A stretch of 64,000 nt of DNA from positions 1 through 64,000 of the IMG/VR virus record IMGVR_UViG_3300042892_002029; one strand, given 5' to 3'. Positions 46,633-54,757 of the stretch are shown one piece after another (position 1 is the stretch's first letter; the number at the start of each line of letters is the position of its first letter). The stretch is from a virus. The notes below the pieces were generated by a model, which saw nothing but the letters and a program-made list of their open reading frames with translations, was not told where the DNA came from and made no database searches. Both the position numbers and the translations under genes were made by a program.

Positions 46633-46996
46633 AACTGGTGACACTCTAATCGCAATGAGATTAGATGATGCTAGAACTATTTTAACTGACGTATTAAATT
46701 ATCAAATAGCTGATAGCTTAGTTAAGGAATATGAGGGTAAAGATAAAGAGAAAAGTAAAATAATTATATTACAGAAGGAAGCAATTATTAAACTAACTGA
46801 GAAATCAGAGAATCAAGAATTACAAATAGCTAATTTAGAAGAAATTATTAAAAATAAAGACACTGAGATTGGTTATAAAGATGATATTATAAAACAACAA
46901 AAAAAAGAGATTAGAAAACAAAAACTGTTAAAAATAGTCGGATTTAGTGGTGCTATTATCTTACCAGTTGTTACAGCTTTACTATTGCTGAATTAA
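46532..46996 (+). CDS. Exported coiled-coil protein with C-terminal membrane helix; spanin-like partner
   Basis: The N-terminal 19 residues are a signal peptide (HLIGLMFLMLMALPVNS, cleavage likely before Q20). A coiled coil spans residues ~60-135 and a hydrophobic helix (IVGFSGAIILPVVTALLLL) ends the protein. It overlaps the preceding gene by 101 bases in another frame. An o-spanin is normally a short lipoprotein; here there is no lipobox Cys, so if it is a spanin it may act as a single-protein unit, with signal peptide or C-terminal TM as anchors. Terminator follows 20 bases later. Confidence 0.5.
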   Translation: MKHLIGLMFLMLMALPVNSQITLKKGQVKAFVNETGDTLIAMRLDDARTILTDVLNYQIADSLVKEYEGKDKEKSKIIILQKEAIIKLTEKSENQELQIANLEEIIKNKDTEIGYKDDIIKQQKKEIRKQKLLKIVGFSGAIILPVVTALLLLN

Positions 46997-47016
46997 ATTA
47001 ATTAAAATAATTTACT

Positions 47017-47041
47017 AAAACCCCTATTAAGGGGTTTTTTT
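47017..47041 (+). terminator. Rho-independent terminator
   Basis: AAAACCCC (47017-47024), loop TATTAA, GGGGTTTT (47031-47038), then T run. It closes the lysis-like cluster. Confidence 0.85.
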
Positions 47042-47052
47042 ATTATTAATCA

Positions 47053-47062
47053 AATATTTATT
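47053..47062 (+). promoter_or_regulatory. Class 2 motif
   Basis: AATATTTATT begins 22 bases before ATG 47075, right after a terminator, which makes a promoter function plausible. Confidence 0.45.
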
Positions 47063-47074
47063 ATTAAAAACAAA

Positions 47075-47329
47075 ATGAAGGGTATAATAAAGCAAAAATT
47101 AAATGAGGAATTTGGTAAAAAAGATGTTACTAAAGAAATCACTGCGTTTATTGATTCTGCAACCTTTAAAAATAAAATTGAGAAAATCATCAAAGATAAA
47201 TTAAAAGATGATAAAGATTTGGAAGATAAGATAGTTGAAATAACTAAAAATGTCCTTACTCAATTATATAAAACTCTATGGACTAGAAGAGGTTTCTGGA
47301 GAAATGATTTAAAAAATAAAAGTTCATAA
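47075..47329 (+). CDS. Small basic helical protein, 84 aa
   Basis: A Lys/Glu-rich helical protein (IIKQKLNEEFGKKDVTKE...IIKDKLKDDKDLEDKIVE) with a C-terminal WTRRGFWRND segment. The end of this segment (aromatic-rich, basic) is unusual for a soluble helix and may be an interaction site. It precedes two large probable virion proteins and has no recognised family. Confidence 0.5.
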   Translation: MKGIIKQKLNEEFGKKDVTKEITAFIDSATFKNKIEKIIKDKLKDDKDLEDKIVEITKNVLTQLYKTLWTRRGFWRNDLKNKSS

Positions 47330-47331
47330 CC

Positions 47332-49074
47332 ATGGCTAAAATTAAAATAACACAAAAACAAGCTTTAATGCTTGAAAATTTAAACAAACCTAAAGTATTA
47401 AGAATTACCGAAGCGCAATATAATGCTATATTAAAGCATGAAGGTTTAGGTGAAGGTGCTGTAATACCACAAATAGCCAATTCAATTGGTAAAGTAGATG
47501 CGAAAGCTGGTAAAGATTATAGACAAAATGTTAATTCTGAAACTAAGCTTAAAGGTGTATTTAAAGAATCTGAAGGATTATGGAAAGAATTTGTTAATGA
47601 ACTATATGGTTTAAATGAATCTGGTAACAATCTATATGAAAAATTAATTAAATTAATGGAAGCATGTGGTTATGTTGAAAATAGAAAACTTTCTAAAACT
47701 AAATTTGAGGGTAATAAAAATACAGCCAAAGATGTTATCAGTAGTGGTTTAAATAAACTACATGAATGTGGTAGTCCATATATGGCTATGGAACATATGG
47801 AAAATGAATATGACCGTATTACACAATCATTAAAACAACAACTAACACAAGAACCTACCAACCAATTCTCTGACGAAGAAAAGTATAATGAAATTAAAAG
47901 AAGAAGAGCATTAGAATTACAAAGAAGAGGTGAAACTGGTGAGATGCCAATTAAAGAAGAGGGTGATGAAGATGTTAATAATCAAAATGGTGTTGTAGGT
48001 TTAGATATTTTAAACTACGAACCATTCAAAAGTCTACCAGACACTAGACGTGAAGCTGGTGACTATACAGTTAGATTGGAACCAAAATTACCAAGTTTAG
48101 ATACTGCTGATGCTAGTGAAACAATGTTCTCAAAAGAAGATTTTATTGACCACCAAGTACAAGGACCTAAAATGGTTCACAATTTTGCTGGATACATATC
48201 TAGATTTAAAAGCTTGTACGGTGAAGACCCTATCTTTATTAATTTAACACCTGGTAGATTCGGTAGAGCTGATATAGCTAATGAAAAATTCTTAGACTGG
48301 AAAGAAGCTGGTAACGCTGCTAAAAAATCTTGGATGGATGCAGAAAGAGGTCAAGGTATGACATCAGGTCTAGACGAAGTTGAGGTTGATGAGGCAACTT
48401 CTATGGGTGGTTTTGGAGCTGCATTTGGTAATCAAGGTGCTGATTTCCCAGTTGAAAAACTTAGAGAAAATTATGATATTTATGACGAAATTGCTAATGA
48501 ATTAGGACTAACAAGTGATGAATTTGATAGTGCATCAAATTCATCAATGGCAGACTTAGATATTATTGAAAAAATATACTTTAGTGACGCATACACTAGT
48601 AGTGAAAAACTATCAATTATTTCAGATATGTTGAAGCTTAGTAATATGAATGGTCTAAAACCTAATGAGGGGATATATGAAGCATTAAATACTTTAAAAC
48701 AAAAATCTGAAGAAGAATCTGAAGAAACTTTAGAAGAAGAAACAACAGCATCTTCATCTGGTCAATATGCAACAGCTGGATTCGCACCATCAGAATTTAT
48801 GGGTACTGCTGGTAAAAAAGGTAAAGCACCTGTAAGTATGAAAAAGAAAACACCAATTTGGCCAGGCGGTACAATTGTAGGTGAATCAGCAACTGATAAA
48901 ACACAATGGGCTGGTGGTGAATTTGTGGAATTCGATGACTGTACTAAATTAAATAATAATAAAGAAGCGCAGAATGGCGGTTGTTCAACTGGTGCATCAG
49001 ATAATGTTGTGAAATTAAGAAAAACCAAAAGTAATGTTAACGCTCCTAGTTTGGGTAAAAAACAAGGTGAATAA
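47332..49074 (+). CDS. Probable head or virion protein, 580 aa
   Basis: I do not recognise a domain. The chain is acidic and helix-rich, with an Ala/Gly-rich C-terminal third (for example SSGQYATAGFAPSEFMGTAG near 490) and a Cys pair at the end (DDCTKLNNN...GGCSTG). It starts two bases after the small basic gene and is followed by another large gene with a class 2 motif. The size, acidic character and late-type promoter suggest a scaffold, core or capsid-linked protein. Confidence 0.55.
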   Translation: MAKIKITQKQALMLENLNKPKVLRITEAQYNAILKHEGLGEGAVIPQIANSIGKVDAKAGKDYRQNVNSETKLKGVFKESEGLWKEFVNELYGLNESGNNLYEKLIKLMEACGYVENRKLSKTKFEGNKNTAKDVISSGLNKLHECGSPYMAMEHMENEYDRITQSLKQQLTQEPTNQFSDEEKYNEIKRRRALELQRRGETGEMPIKEEGDEDVNNQNGVVGLDILNYEPFKSLPDTRREAGDYTVRLEPKLPSLDTADASETMFSKEDFIDHQVQGPKMVHNFAGYISRFKSLYGEDPIFINLTPGRFGRADIANEKFLDWKEAGNAAKKSWMDAERGQGMTSGLDEVEVDEATSMGGFGAAFGNQGADFPVEKLRENYDIYDEIANELGLTSDEFDSASNSSMADLDIIEKIYFSDAYTSSEKLSIISDMLKLSNMNGLKPNEGIYEALNTLKQKSEEESEETLEEETTASSSGQYATAGFAPSEFMGTAGKKGKAPVSMKKKTPIWPGGTIVGESATDKTQWAGGEFVEFDDCTKLNNNKEAQNGGCSTGASDNVVKLRKTKSNVNAPSLGKKQGE

Positions 49075-49095
49075 TCGTTTTTTTTGAATTAATTA

Positions 49096-49105
49096 CATAT
49101 TTATA
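49096..49105 (+). promoter_or_regulatory. Class 2 motif
   Basis: CATATTTATA starts 22 bases before ATG 49118, matching the spacing at gp25 and gp6. Confidence 0.55.
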
Positions 49106-49117
49106 TAAAAAGATATT

Positions 49118-50764
49118 ATGGATAAGAATAATATAAAAGATTTACTTAATCAGACTTTCGTTAACGAAGCGAAGGTACCTGGCCTTGATGTTACAAATAA
49201 GGCTAAAGCTGATAGTGGTAAAGAAAATAAAAAAGCTATTAAAGATATGGGGGCTGAATTATCTAATTATGATAAGGAATCTAAAAAAGCAACGAAAGAC
49301 GCTATTAAACCCGTAAAATTTAATTATACAGATGATTCTGAAGAAGAATACCACCAGGAAATGGAAATCATGAATGGTCAGGAAATGATTCAGTACGATA
49401 GAACACCTAGTGAAGAATATACAAAAAGAGCTGAAGAGGCAATCGAAGGTTCAACAAGAATGGGTAATAACCCAGAGTGGGCTAATGTCGTGGCTGCTGG
49501 TCAAGGTGGTGACCCAGAATTCGGTAAAAAATTAGTTAAAGCAATCAAAGCGTCAGCTAAAAGAAGAAGTGACGATACACCAACTACTAAAATGTTTGGT
49601 GATGACTGGGAAGTTGTTACAGATAAATCTCATAAAGCATACGCAATGGAAAATACAAAAAATAATAAAGAAACAATAAAAGAATCTGAAAAAATGAAAA
49701 GACTTAAATTTAAGAAACCTTTCAATGGCGTTAATAACGCATTAAATTTAATACCTGAAAACTATAAAGTTGATAACAAGGTATTTGAAATGAGTGATGG
49801 TAATGAATCATATAAGGTAAGATGGGAAGGTTCATTAAACGAAGGTAAAGGAGTTGTATTAATAGCATCTGATGCTACATTAGTTAACGAAGACGTTCAA
49901 AAAATGAAACACCTAATGGGTTATAATTCTAAAGAAACTTTTGGAAACTTAAAAGGTGCTGAAAGATTAGCTGAAGATAAAAATTTCAGCAAAATCTGGG
50001 ACAAAACAAAAACTTTATTATCTGAAGGTATGGGTGATTGGTCACCTAAACAATTAGATGCATTCGATAAAGGTGACCACGATGGTACACCATTTGAACC
50101 AGAAGATATGGATGCACTTAGAAAAGACGAAGCTATGTACGAAATGGATGCTACAGGTACTATGGATGCAGCAGCACCAGTAAACCAAGCAAAAATTAAA
50201 GGTGACATGATGTCAATTCTTAAACAAGATGTATCAAAGATGGGTACAGGTGAAAAAATGGTTTTTGATTCATTAATTACTAAGATAAGTGACTTTTTAG
50301 CACAACCTGGTAATCAATCTTCTGGTTCATTTAAAACATTAATGGATAGAATGATAGGTTTAGTTGATAAAGAACTACAAGATAATCAAGCAGTTGCTCC
50401 TATGGCTGAAATGGGTGAAATGCCTCAAATGGATAGATTCGATGAAGTATTTTCTGATTTAGCTGATGATGAAACAATGGAAGAGGGTAAAGTTGGTGAT
50501 TTTTTTAGAAAAGTTGGAAGTGGTATTGGTGGATTTGATAGAGGTATAGAAAAAGGACTACAAACTCCAGAAGGTCAAGAGTTAGAAAAATCATTTATGG
50601 AATCTGAAAATGAAAAAGATTGGTTTGCAAAATATAGTCGAGTATTGGTAAGAGCAACAGCACCAGGTGGTTTATTTGATACAGCTGCTGGTGCATCAAC
50701 ACAAACAAAAGATGTTGTAGAATATCTAAGAAAGAAAAAAGCTGATTCTAAAGTTGCTGAATAA
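49118..50764 (+). CDS. Probable virion protein, 548 aa
   Basis: Another acidic, helix-rich protein, with repeated E-x-x-K-(M/L)-K-x-L-M-type segments (for example ESEKMKRLKFKKPF near 190 and DVQKMKHLMGYN near 260). The C-terminal region (EGKVGDFFRKVGSGIGGFDRGIEKG) could be an amphipathic membrane- or capsid-binding helix. It is the last gene before a bidirectional terminator. The order after the lysis-like cluster and the class 2 motif point to late expression. No family is recognised. Confidence 0.55.
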   Translation: MDKNNIKDLLNQTFVNEAKVPGLDVTNKAKADSGKENKKAIKDMGAELSNYDKESKKATKDAIKPVKFNYTDDSEEEYHQEMEIMNGQEMIQYDRTPSEEYTKRAEEAIEGSTRMGNNPEWANVVAAGQGGDPEFGKKLVKAIKASAKRRSDDTPTTKMFGDDWEVVTDKSHKAYAMENTKNNKETIKESEKMKRLKFKKPFNGVNNALNLIPENYKVDNKVFEMSDGNESYKVRWEGSLNEGKGVVLIASDATLVNEDVQKMKHLMGYNSKETFGNLKGAERLAEDKNFSKIWDKTKTLLSEGMGDWSPKQLDAFDKGDHDGTPFEPEDMDALRKDEAMYEMDATGTMDAAAPVNQAKIKGDMMSILKQDVSKMGTGEKMVFDSLITKISDFLAQPGNQSSGSFKTLMDRMIGLVDKELQDNQAVAPMAEMGEMPQMDRFDEVFSDLADDETMEEGKVGDFFRKVGSGIGGFDRGIEKGLQTPEGQELEKSFMESENEKDWFAKYSRVLVRATAPGGLFDTAAGASTQTKDVVEYLRKKKADSKVAE

Positions 50765-50786
50765 GTATAAAAATTTATAAATAACA

Positions 50787-50811
50787 AAAAGCCCCAAACG
50801 GGGCTTTTTTT
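50787..50811. terminator. Bidirectional terminator between converging genes
   Basis: GCCCC (50791-50795), loop AAAC, GGGGC (50800-50804), flanked by A run on the left and T run on the right, so it works for both strands (49118 gene and the minus-strand gene ending at 50810). Confidence 0.85.
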
Positions 50812-51238
50812 ATTGGCCTAATATATTATAATCAGATTCATTTAATGAATTTTTACCACTAAAACATATCTTATCTAAAACAATATCTTTAGTGATTGAT
50901 TCATCATAAAATAAACCTAATAATTCATCAAAATCAAATTCCAATTCAAATTTAGATTTAAACTCATCCAATTTGTTATTAATGATAATATTTATTAGGT
51001 CATCAGTAAAATCATATTTATAAAATATAGTTGTGTCTTCAGCCAAGACTATATTTATAAATGAATTTAATTCAACTTGATTAAGGAATAAATACAAATA
51101 TTCAAATTCACCACAGTCACTATCTTTAACTAACATTCTATCAAAAACTGAGAATCCGTTAATATCTCTAAAATTATCATTGATTCTAAAGTTTACCTCA
51201 GAATCACTATCATTTTTAATTTTAAGTATTGTTACCAT
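50810..51238 (-). CDS. Acidic hypothetical protein, 142 aa
   Basis: Minus-strand gene with a class 1 promoter 15 bases upstream of its start. The protein is rich in Asp, Ile and Phe, with a C-terminal acidic helix (FELEFDFDELLGLFYDESI). No motif or membrane segment is recognised. Its stop lies inside the bidirectional terminator. Confidence 0.6.
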   Translation of the reverse strand: MVTILKIKNDSDSEVNFRINDNFRDINGFSVFDRMLVKDSDCGEFEYLYLFLNQVELNSFINIVLAEDTTIFYKYDFTDDLINIIINNKLDEFKSKFELEFDFDELLGLFYDESITKDIVLDKICFSGKNSLNESDYNILGQ

Positions 51239-51252
51239 AATTATCTTTTTAA

Positions 51253-51283
51253 CAAATATAATTAATCTTTATCAATAAACCAA
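51253..51283 (-). promoter_or_regulatory. Class 1 promoter, minus strand
   Basis: On the minus strand, TTG (plus-strand CAA 51281-51283), 20 bases, TATATTTG (plus-strand CAAATATA 51253-51260). Gene starts at 51238. Confidence 0.75.
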
Positions 51284-51354
51284 ATTTTTAAGTAATTATT
51301 TTTAATATTTATTTTTATATAGAAATTAATTATATTGTGTAAAATATAAATAGA

Positions 51355-51828
51355 ATGAGTGATAAAAATAAGATGAAATTTATGAACTACATTGCAACAC
51401 CACTTAGTGACGATAGTATAACTATTTTATACTCAACAAATAATGTTAAATATAATAGAGTTACTTTATACTTAGATTTTATATTATCATTATTACATTT
51501 ATCATTTGATACATATATGGGTGATGATATAACCAATCAGGAATTAAGAATGAAACATTTTGATTGGTGTTGGAATAAAAACATTGAGAATTTTAAAAAA
51601 GAATCGATAGAGTTCCAACATAATGAAGAATTAGAATCTTATTTCAAAGATTTCATGTTAGAGATTTTCTACAATTTAGATGGTAAAGATAATAACCCAC
51701 ATGTTAAAGATAATATTATAAATTTGTGGGTTCACATTTTCAATTATAAGGGTACAAAAAGTAGAGCTGATGTTGATAGCTTTATTGAAATTTATAATAT
51801 TTTTGATAAATCCTTAAAAAATAGCTAA
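51355..51828 (+). CDS. Hypothetical protein, 157 aa
   Basis: Starts after an AATATTTATT-like stretch at about 51304-51313 that could be a weak class 2 motif. The protein is soluble, Asn/Asp/Phe/Trp-rich, with FDWCWNKNIENFKK in the middle and no recognised family. It may be a single transcription unit. Confidence 0.5.
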   Translation: MSDKNKMKFMNYIATPLSDDSITILYSTNNVKYNRVTLYLDFILSLLHLSFDTYMGDDITNQELRMKHFDWCWNKNIENFKKESIEFQHNEELESYFKDFMLEIFYNLDGKDNNPHVKDNIINLWVHIFNYKGTKSRADVDSFIEIYNIFDKSLKNS

Positions 51829-51868
51829 AAAAACACGATTATCTATTTATTTCTATAAAACATTTCCT

Positions 51869-51876
51869 TATATTTG
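51869..51876 (+). promoter_or_regulatory. Class 1 promoter box, leaderless arrangement
   Basis: TATATTTG, AAAT, then ATG 51881; the same four-base gap as at 450 and 35045. The -33 site reads TTT rather than TTG. Confidence 0.6.
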
Positions 51877-51880
51877 AAAT

Positions 51881-52090
51881 ATGAGTAGGATAATAAACAT
51901 AGTTTTAACTGACTTAGCATCTGATGTTATGAAACATGAGGAAGCTATGGAACTAGCTATTAACGGTAAAGATAACGTTGAAGAGCGAATCCAAACAATA
52001 AAATATCATTTGCGTAAAATTATTGAAACAGAACAAATGATTGATAGATGGAGAGCATACACTGCACCAGCTAATAATAATAATGAATAA
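51881..52090 (+). CDS. Small helical protein, 69 aa
   Basis: Helix-rich, charged (LASDVMKHEEAMELAINGKDN...YHLRKIIETEQMIDRW), ending in an Asn/Glu tail. The start codon follows a class 1 box by four bases, so a leaderless transcript is likely. It begins an operon with the Hc1-like gene and several small genes. Function unknown. Confidence 0.6.
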   Translation: MSRIINIVLTDLASDVMKHEEAMELAINGKDNVEERIQTIKYHLRKIIETEQMIDRWRAYTAPANNNNE

Positions 52091-52101
52091 AAAAAGTAAA
52101 A

Positions 52102-52284
52102 ATGAAAGAATTTGAAGATTTAAAAGCGTTAATTGAATCACTTGAGGGTGATGTTGCTAAATTTGTAGAAAAAGGTAATAAAACTGCTGGAACTAGAGTT
52201 AGTAAAACAATGAGAGATGTTATTAATGCAGCAAAAGCTGTTAGAAATAAAGTTTCATCAATGAAGAAAGAAACAAAGTTGTAA
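52102..52284 (+). CDS. Hc1-family histone H1-like DNA-binding protein, 60 aa
   Basis: The pattern is F-x-x-L-K-A-L-I, then E-G-D-(V)-A-K-F-x-E-K-G-N-K-x-A-G-T-R-V, then M-x-x-(V/L)...A-(K)-x-(V/I)-R, ending in a Lys-rich tail (SSMKKETKL). This order is characteristic of the short Bacteroidota Hc1/H1-like proteins, which bind and compact DNA. The basic ends and 60-aa length match, without the long Lys/Ala tail of chlamydial Hc1. In a phage it may coat phage or host DNA or affect transcription. It lies in an early-type operon. Confidence 0.75.
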   Translation: MKEFEDLKALIESLEGDVAKFVEKGNKTAGTRVSKTMRDVINAAKAVRNKVSSMKKETKL

Positions 52285-52285
52285 T

Positions 52286-52501
52286 ATGTTGATAAGTTTA
52301 ATCAATAAGTTATTATTAATGATTTTAGCCATGGCTTGTTTAAATGTATTTAGACATGCTTATTATTTTATTCAGGCCTGGTTAAAATCTGATAGCGAAT
52401 CACCAGAAAAATACAAAGTTAGTAATAAATCACTGTGGGTATTAAGTATTGCAATTGGTTATGTTGTCTCAACAATGGTTTACGGTGTATTCATTAAATA
52501 A
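52286..52501 (+). CDS. Small two-helix membrane protein, 71 aa
   Basis: Starts one base after the Hc1-like stop. Two hydrophobic helices lie at about 4-22 (LINKLLLMILAMACL) and 50-68 (LWVLSIAIGYVVSTMVYGVF), with a short charged loop. No family is recognised. Co-transcription with Hc1-like and downstream genes suggests an early accessory role at the inner membrane. Confidence 0.55.
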   Translation: MLISLINKLLLMILAMACLNVFRHAYYFIQAWLKSDSESPEKYKVSNKSLWVLSIAIGYVVSTMVYGVFIK

Positions 52502-52514
52502 ATAAAATAAGAAT

Positions 52515-53165
52515 ATGTCAAAAATACAAGAAAGATTAAATGCGTTGAGACCATATGTTATAGGTATTAGATACCTACAAGGTATTCAGTTGGTAGATGC
52601 TATTTTAAAGGAAGGTTGGACAGTACCAGATTCCCAATTAATTCACAAAGAAAAGGTTGATGGTGAAGAAAACTACTACATGTTCTTTAGTGAAAACGAT
52701 GATATAGATATTGATGATTTATTGGACTACGTTCATGAAATTATTAATTTAAATATTGAAAGAGAGAAAAAATACGATTTGTTAAAAGAGAAAGTTGTTG
52801 AACTACAAAAAATCTTTAAAGATAATAGTTTCACCAAATTACAAAGACTTAAATTCACTTTTAACGAACCAGATATTATTCCAGCACTAATTGATATGGA
52901 AAAAATTGATGGTGAGAGTGCTACTGATTTACTTGAAAAAAGTAATGAAGTGGTAACAGTTGTAGAAAAACCAAAATCTGAAATTGTAAAACCACCAAAG
53001 AATGGTTCAAACAAAAAAGTAGCAACGCATAATAACATTGAACTACCACCAGCTGGTGAAAAGATTATATTGGAAGAGTTTATTGAACCAACCAATATTG
53101 TTTGTAAATGTGGACCAGATGAAATATGTCCAATATGTGAAGAACAAAAAGATTTAACCTATTAA
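52515..53165 (+). CDS. Hypothetical protein with C-terminal Cys motif, 216 aa
   Basis: N-terminal ~130 residues are a folded helical/beta domain (SQLIHKEKVDGEENYYMFF is typical), then a Lys/Pro/Asn-rich linker, and a short terminal Cys motif C-K-C-G-x-x-x-x-C-P-I-C (VCKCGPDEICPIC) that may bind zinc. The gene is followed by a strong bidirectional terminator, so it ends the operon that starts at 51881. I do not recognise it as a known family. Confidence 0.55.
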   Translation: MSKIQERLNALRPYVIGIRYLQGIQLVDAILKEGWTVPDSQLIHKEKVDGEENYYMFFSENDDIDIDDLLDYVHEIINLNIEREKKYDLLKEKVVELQKIFKDNSFTKLQRLKFTFNEPDIIPALIDMEKIDGESATDLLEKSNEVVTVVEKPKSEIVKPPKNGSNKKVATHNNIELPPAGEKIILEEFIEPTNIVCKCGPDEICPICEEQKDLTY

Positions 53166-53166
53166 T

Positions 53167-53194
53167 AAAAAAGCCCTCAATTGAGGGCTTTTCT
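53167..53194. terminator. Bidirectional terminator
   Basis: GCCCTC (53173-53178), loop AATT, GAGGGC (53183-53188), with an A run before and a T-rich run after. It serves the plus-strand gene ending at 53165 and the minus-strand gene ending at 53196. Confidence 0.85.
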
Positions 53195-53195
53195 T

Positions 53196-53531
53196 TTATT
53201 CGTTATTTGGGTAAAATGCCCTTTCAAGGAATTCTTGAAGTGTGTGGATAAACCAAACACCACCAGATGTTAAACACCCATCCAAGAAAATCATTAATGG
53301 TATATTGTCAACACCATATAAAGACATTGGGGTTTGATATCCTAATGTTGAAAATACAAAGGATAATATAAAGCCTACCCAAGTTGATAAGCATAATGGA
53401 CAACTAAATAGTTTACCAAAGAATGTTGGACTAATATTTTTCCAAAAACTTCTCCAACCGTTGAACATGGAACCAAATACTGCTATATTTGTAATACCAT
53501 AAGATAATAATAAAAATGTTGCTGTTATCAT
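53196..53531 (-). CDS. Small multi-pass membrane protein with CPLC motif, 111 aa
   Basis: Three or four hydrophobic helices, with a F-S-C-P-L-C-L-S-T-W-V-G-F motif near residue 40-52. This Cys-Pro-x-Cys followed by a W-x-G turn is found in DUF1360-like phage and bacterial membrane proteins of unknown function. A class 1 promoter lies 18 bases upstream on the same strand. Its convergent arrangement with the neighbouring gene, sharing a terminator, is typical of an accessory gene. The family call is tentative. Confidence 0.6.
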   Translation of the reverse strand: MITATFLLLSYGITNIAVFGSMFNGWRSFWKNISPTFFGKLFSCPLCLSTWVGFILSFVFSTLGYQTPMSLYGVDNIPLMIFLDGCLTSGGVWFIHTLQEFLERAFYPNNE

Positions 53532-53548
53532 AATTTTTTAATTTTATT

Positions 53549-53579
53549 CAAATATATGTATTTTTTATAATAAAGTCAA
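53549..53579 (-). promoter_or_regulatory. Class 1 promoter, minus strand
   Basis: On the minus strand, TTG (plus CAA 53577-53579), 20 bases, TATATTTG (plus CAAATATA 53549-53556). Confidence 0.75.
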
Positions 53580-53615
53580 TATTTACTTTAACAGATATTA
53601 TAAGTAATATTGAAT

Positions 53616-53924
53616 ATGGAGAATAATCAAAAAATAGTAACACTTGATGAACTTTTAGTTAGGTTTGATAAACAAACAAAGGAATTTATAAGTGGGATTG
53701 AACGAGATGAGCAGAGTGAACGAATTGAAACTGTTGATGCTATGATTAATGACATTAAAGGTCAAAAAAATCAAACCGTACTAAATAAACATAAATTTAT
53801 TGGTGAGATTAAATCTGGTTTAGGTACCAAAATAAAGGAAAACCCAACCACGATAATAAGACACACTAAACCATGGTATAGTAAACTAGGTTATTGGGTT
53901 AAAAATATATTTACAAAGTTTTAA
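53616..53924 (+). CDS. Hypothetical helical protein, 102 aa
   Basis: The frame is open from a TTG at 53610, but the ATG at 53616 (MENNQKIVTLDELLVRF) is the better start. The N-terminal half is charged and helical, and the C-terminal end is basic with aromatics (TKPWYSKLGYWVKNIFTKF), which could bind a membrane or nucleic acid. One base separates it from the next gene. Not recognised. Confidence 0.5.
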   Translation: MENNQKIVTLDELLVRFDKQTKEFISGIERDEQSERIETVDAMINDIKGQKNQTVLNKHKFIGEIKSGLGTKIKENPTTIIRHTKPWYSKLGYWVKNIFTKF

Positions 53925-53925
53925 T

Positions 53926-54168
53926 ATGGATTATAATGAATTAATTGAGACTATTTCTGAAATAGTTAACAATGAGAAAATACACAAAAATGGTTTAACT
54001 TTAGCTTATGAGTTAAGTGAGGAAAATCACAAAAAAATGGATGAACATTTATATTATAAAGCAAATCCTGATGGGGCTGGTTTTGTACATAGAAGTACTA
54101 TCGAAGTAGAAATTGGTGGAATTACAATTAAATTCTTCAAAAAAGTTGTAAAAGATTTGGTAGATTAG
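53926..54168 (+). CDS. Hypothetical protein, 80 aa
   Basis: Begins MDYNELIETISEIV, with a beta-rich second half (VHRSTIEVEIGGITIKFFKKVV). No motif is recognised; it is probably a partner of the gene one base upstream. A class 1 promoter for the next gene overlaps its 3' end. Confidence 0.5.
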   Translation: MDYNELIETISEIVNNEKIHKNGLTLAYELSEENHKKMDEHLYYKANPDGAGFVHRSTIEVEIGGITIKFFKKVVKDLVD

Positions 54169-54188
54169 AATATTATACTTATATTTGT
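54157..54188 (+). promoter_or_regulatory. Class 1 promoter of the lipoprotein gene
   Basis: TTG at 54157-54159, 21 bases, TATATTTG at 54181-54188; ATG at 54207. Confidence 0.75.
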
Positions 54189-54206
54189 ATAAATAAATTA
54201 AACATT

Positions 54207-54689
54207 ATGAAAAAGTTAATATTAATATTTGGATTATTTCTTTCAATCACATCATGCAAAAAGTATGAAGGTTCTTATCAACAAATACCAGACCCAGTTG
54301 ACACAACAGCATGGCAAGATGGTTATACAAGTGGTGGCGTATTACCAGGTGGTGGAACACAAACACCAAATACGATAGTTGGAACACAATGGGTATTAGT
54401 TAAAGTAGTTTCAGCATTCTCAACCATTTACCCAAATGATACAATATCATTTATATCATCAAATAGATATGTATTGAATCAAAATGCTCAAAGACCATAT
54501 ACCTTAAGTATGATAACAGGTTCAACAAACAAAAGTTTGACATTAGACTTCTTTTACCCATTCGGTGGTAGTAATTATTCTGGACAAATTGGTCAATATG
54601 CTGTTGAAGATGGTATGATGAGTAATATTGAATTTGTTGATTTACAGAACAATACAGCAACAATTAGAGCTTGGTTTGTAAAAATTTAA
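54207..54689 (+). CDS. Phage-encoded lipoprotein, 160 aa
   Basis: A lipoprotein signal peptide, MKKLILIFGLFLSITSC, with lipobox I-T-S-C and the acceptor at C17. The following KKYEGSY has Lys and then Glu, and Bacteroidota surface-export signals lie in this area, so outer-leaflet export is possible but not shown. The mature part is beta-rich with WVLVKVVS...DTISFISSNRYVL, which resembles a lipocalin-like or META-like fold. Lipoproteins made by phage are often involved in superinfection exclusion or receptor blocking. Its own class 1 promoter and terminator make it a stand-alone unit. Confidence 0.7.
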   Translation: MKKLILIFGLFLSITSCKKYEGSYQQIPDPVDTTAWQDGYTSGGVLPGGGTQTPNTIVGTQWVLVKVVSAFSTIYPNDTISFISSNRYVLNQNAQRPYTLSMITGSTNKSLTLDFFYPFGGSNYSGQIGQYAVEDGMMSNIEFVDLQNNTATIRAWFVKI

Positions 54690-54705
54690 AAAAAATGGAG
54701 ATAAG

Positions 54706-54737
54706 ATAAATAGTTATATAACTATTTATTTTTTTTA
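54706..54737 (+). terminator. Rho-independent terminator of the lipoprotein gene
   Basis: ATAAATAGTTAT (54706-54717) is a perfect inverted repeat with 54718-54729, followed by eight T. Confidence 0.75.
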
Positions 54738-54746
54738 ATATTTATT
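54737..54746 (+). promoter_or_regulatory. Class 2 motif before the flavodoxin-fold gene
   Basis: AATATTTATT starts 21 bases before ATG 54758, immediately after a terminator. Confidence 0.45.
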
Positions 54747-54757
54747 AATAAAAACAT

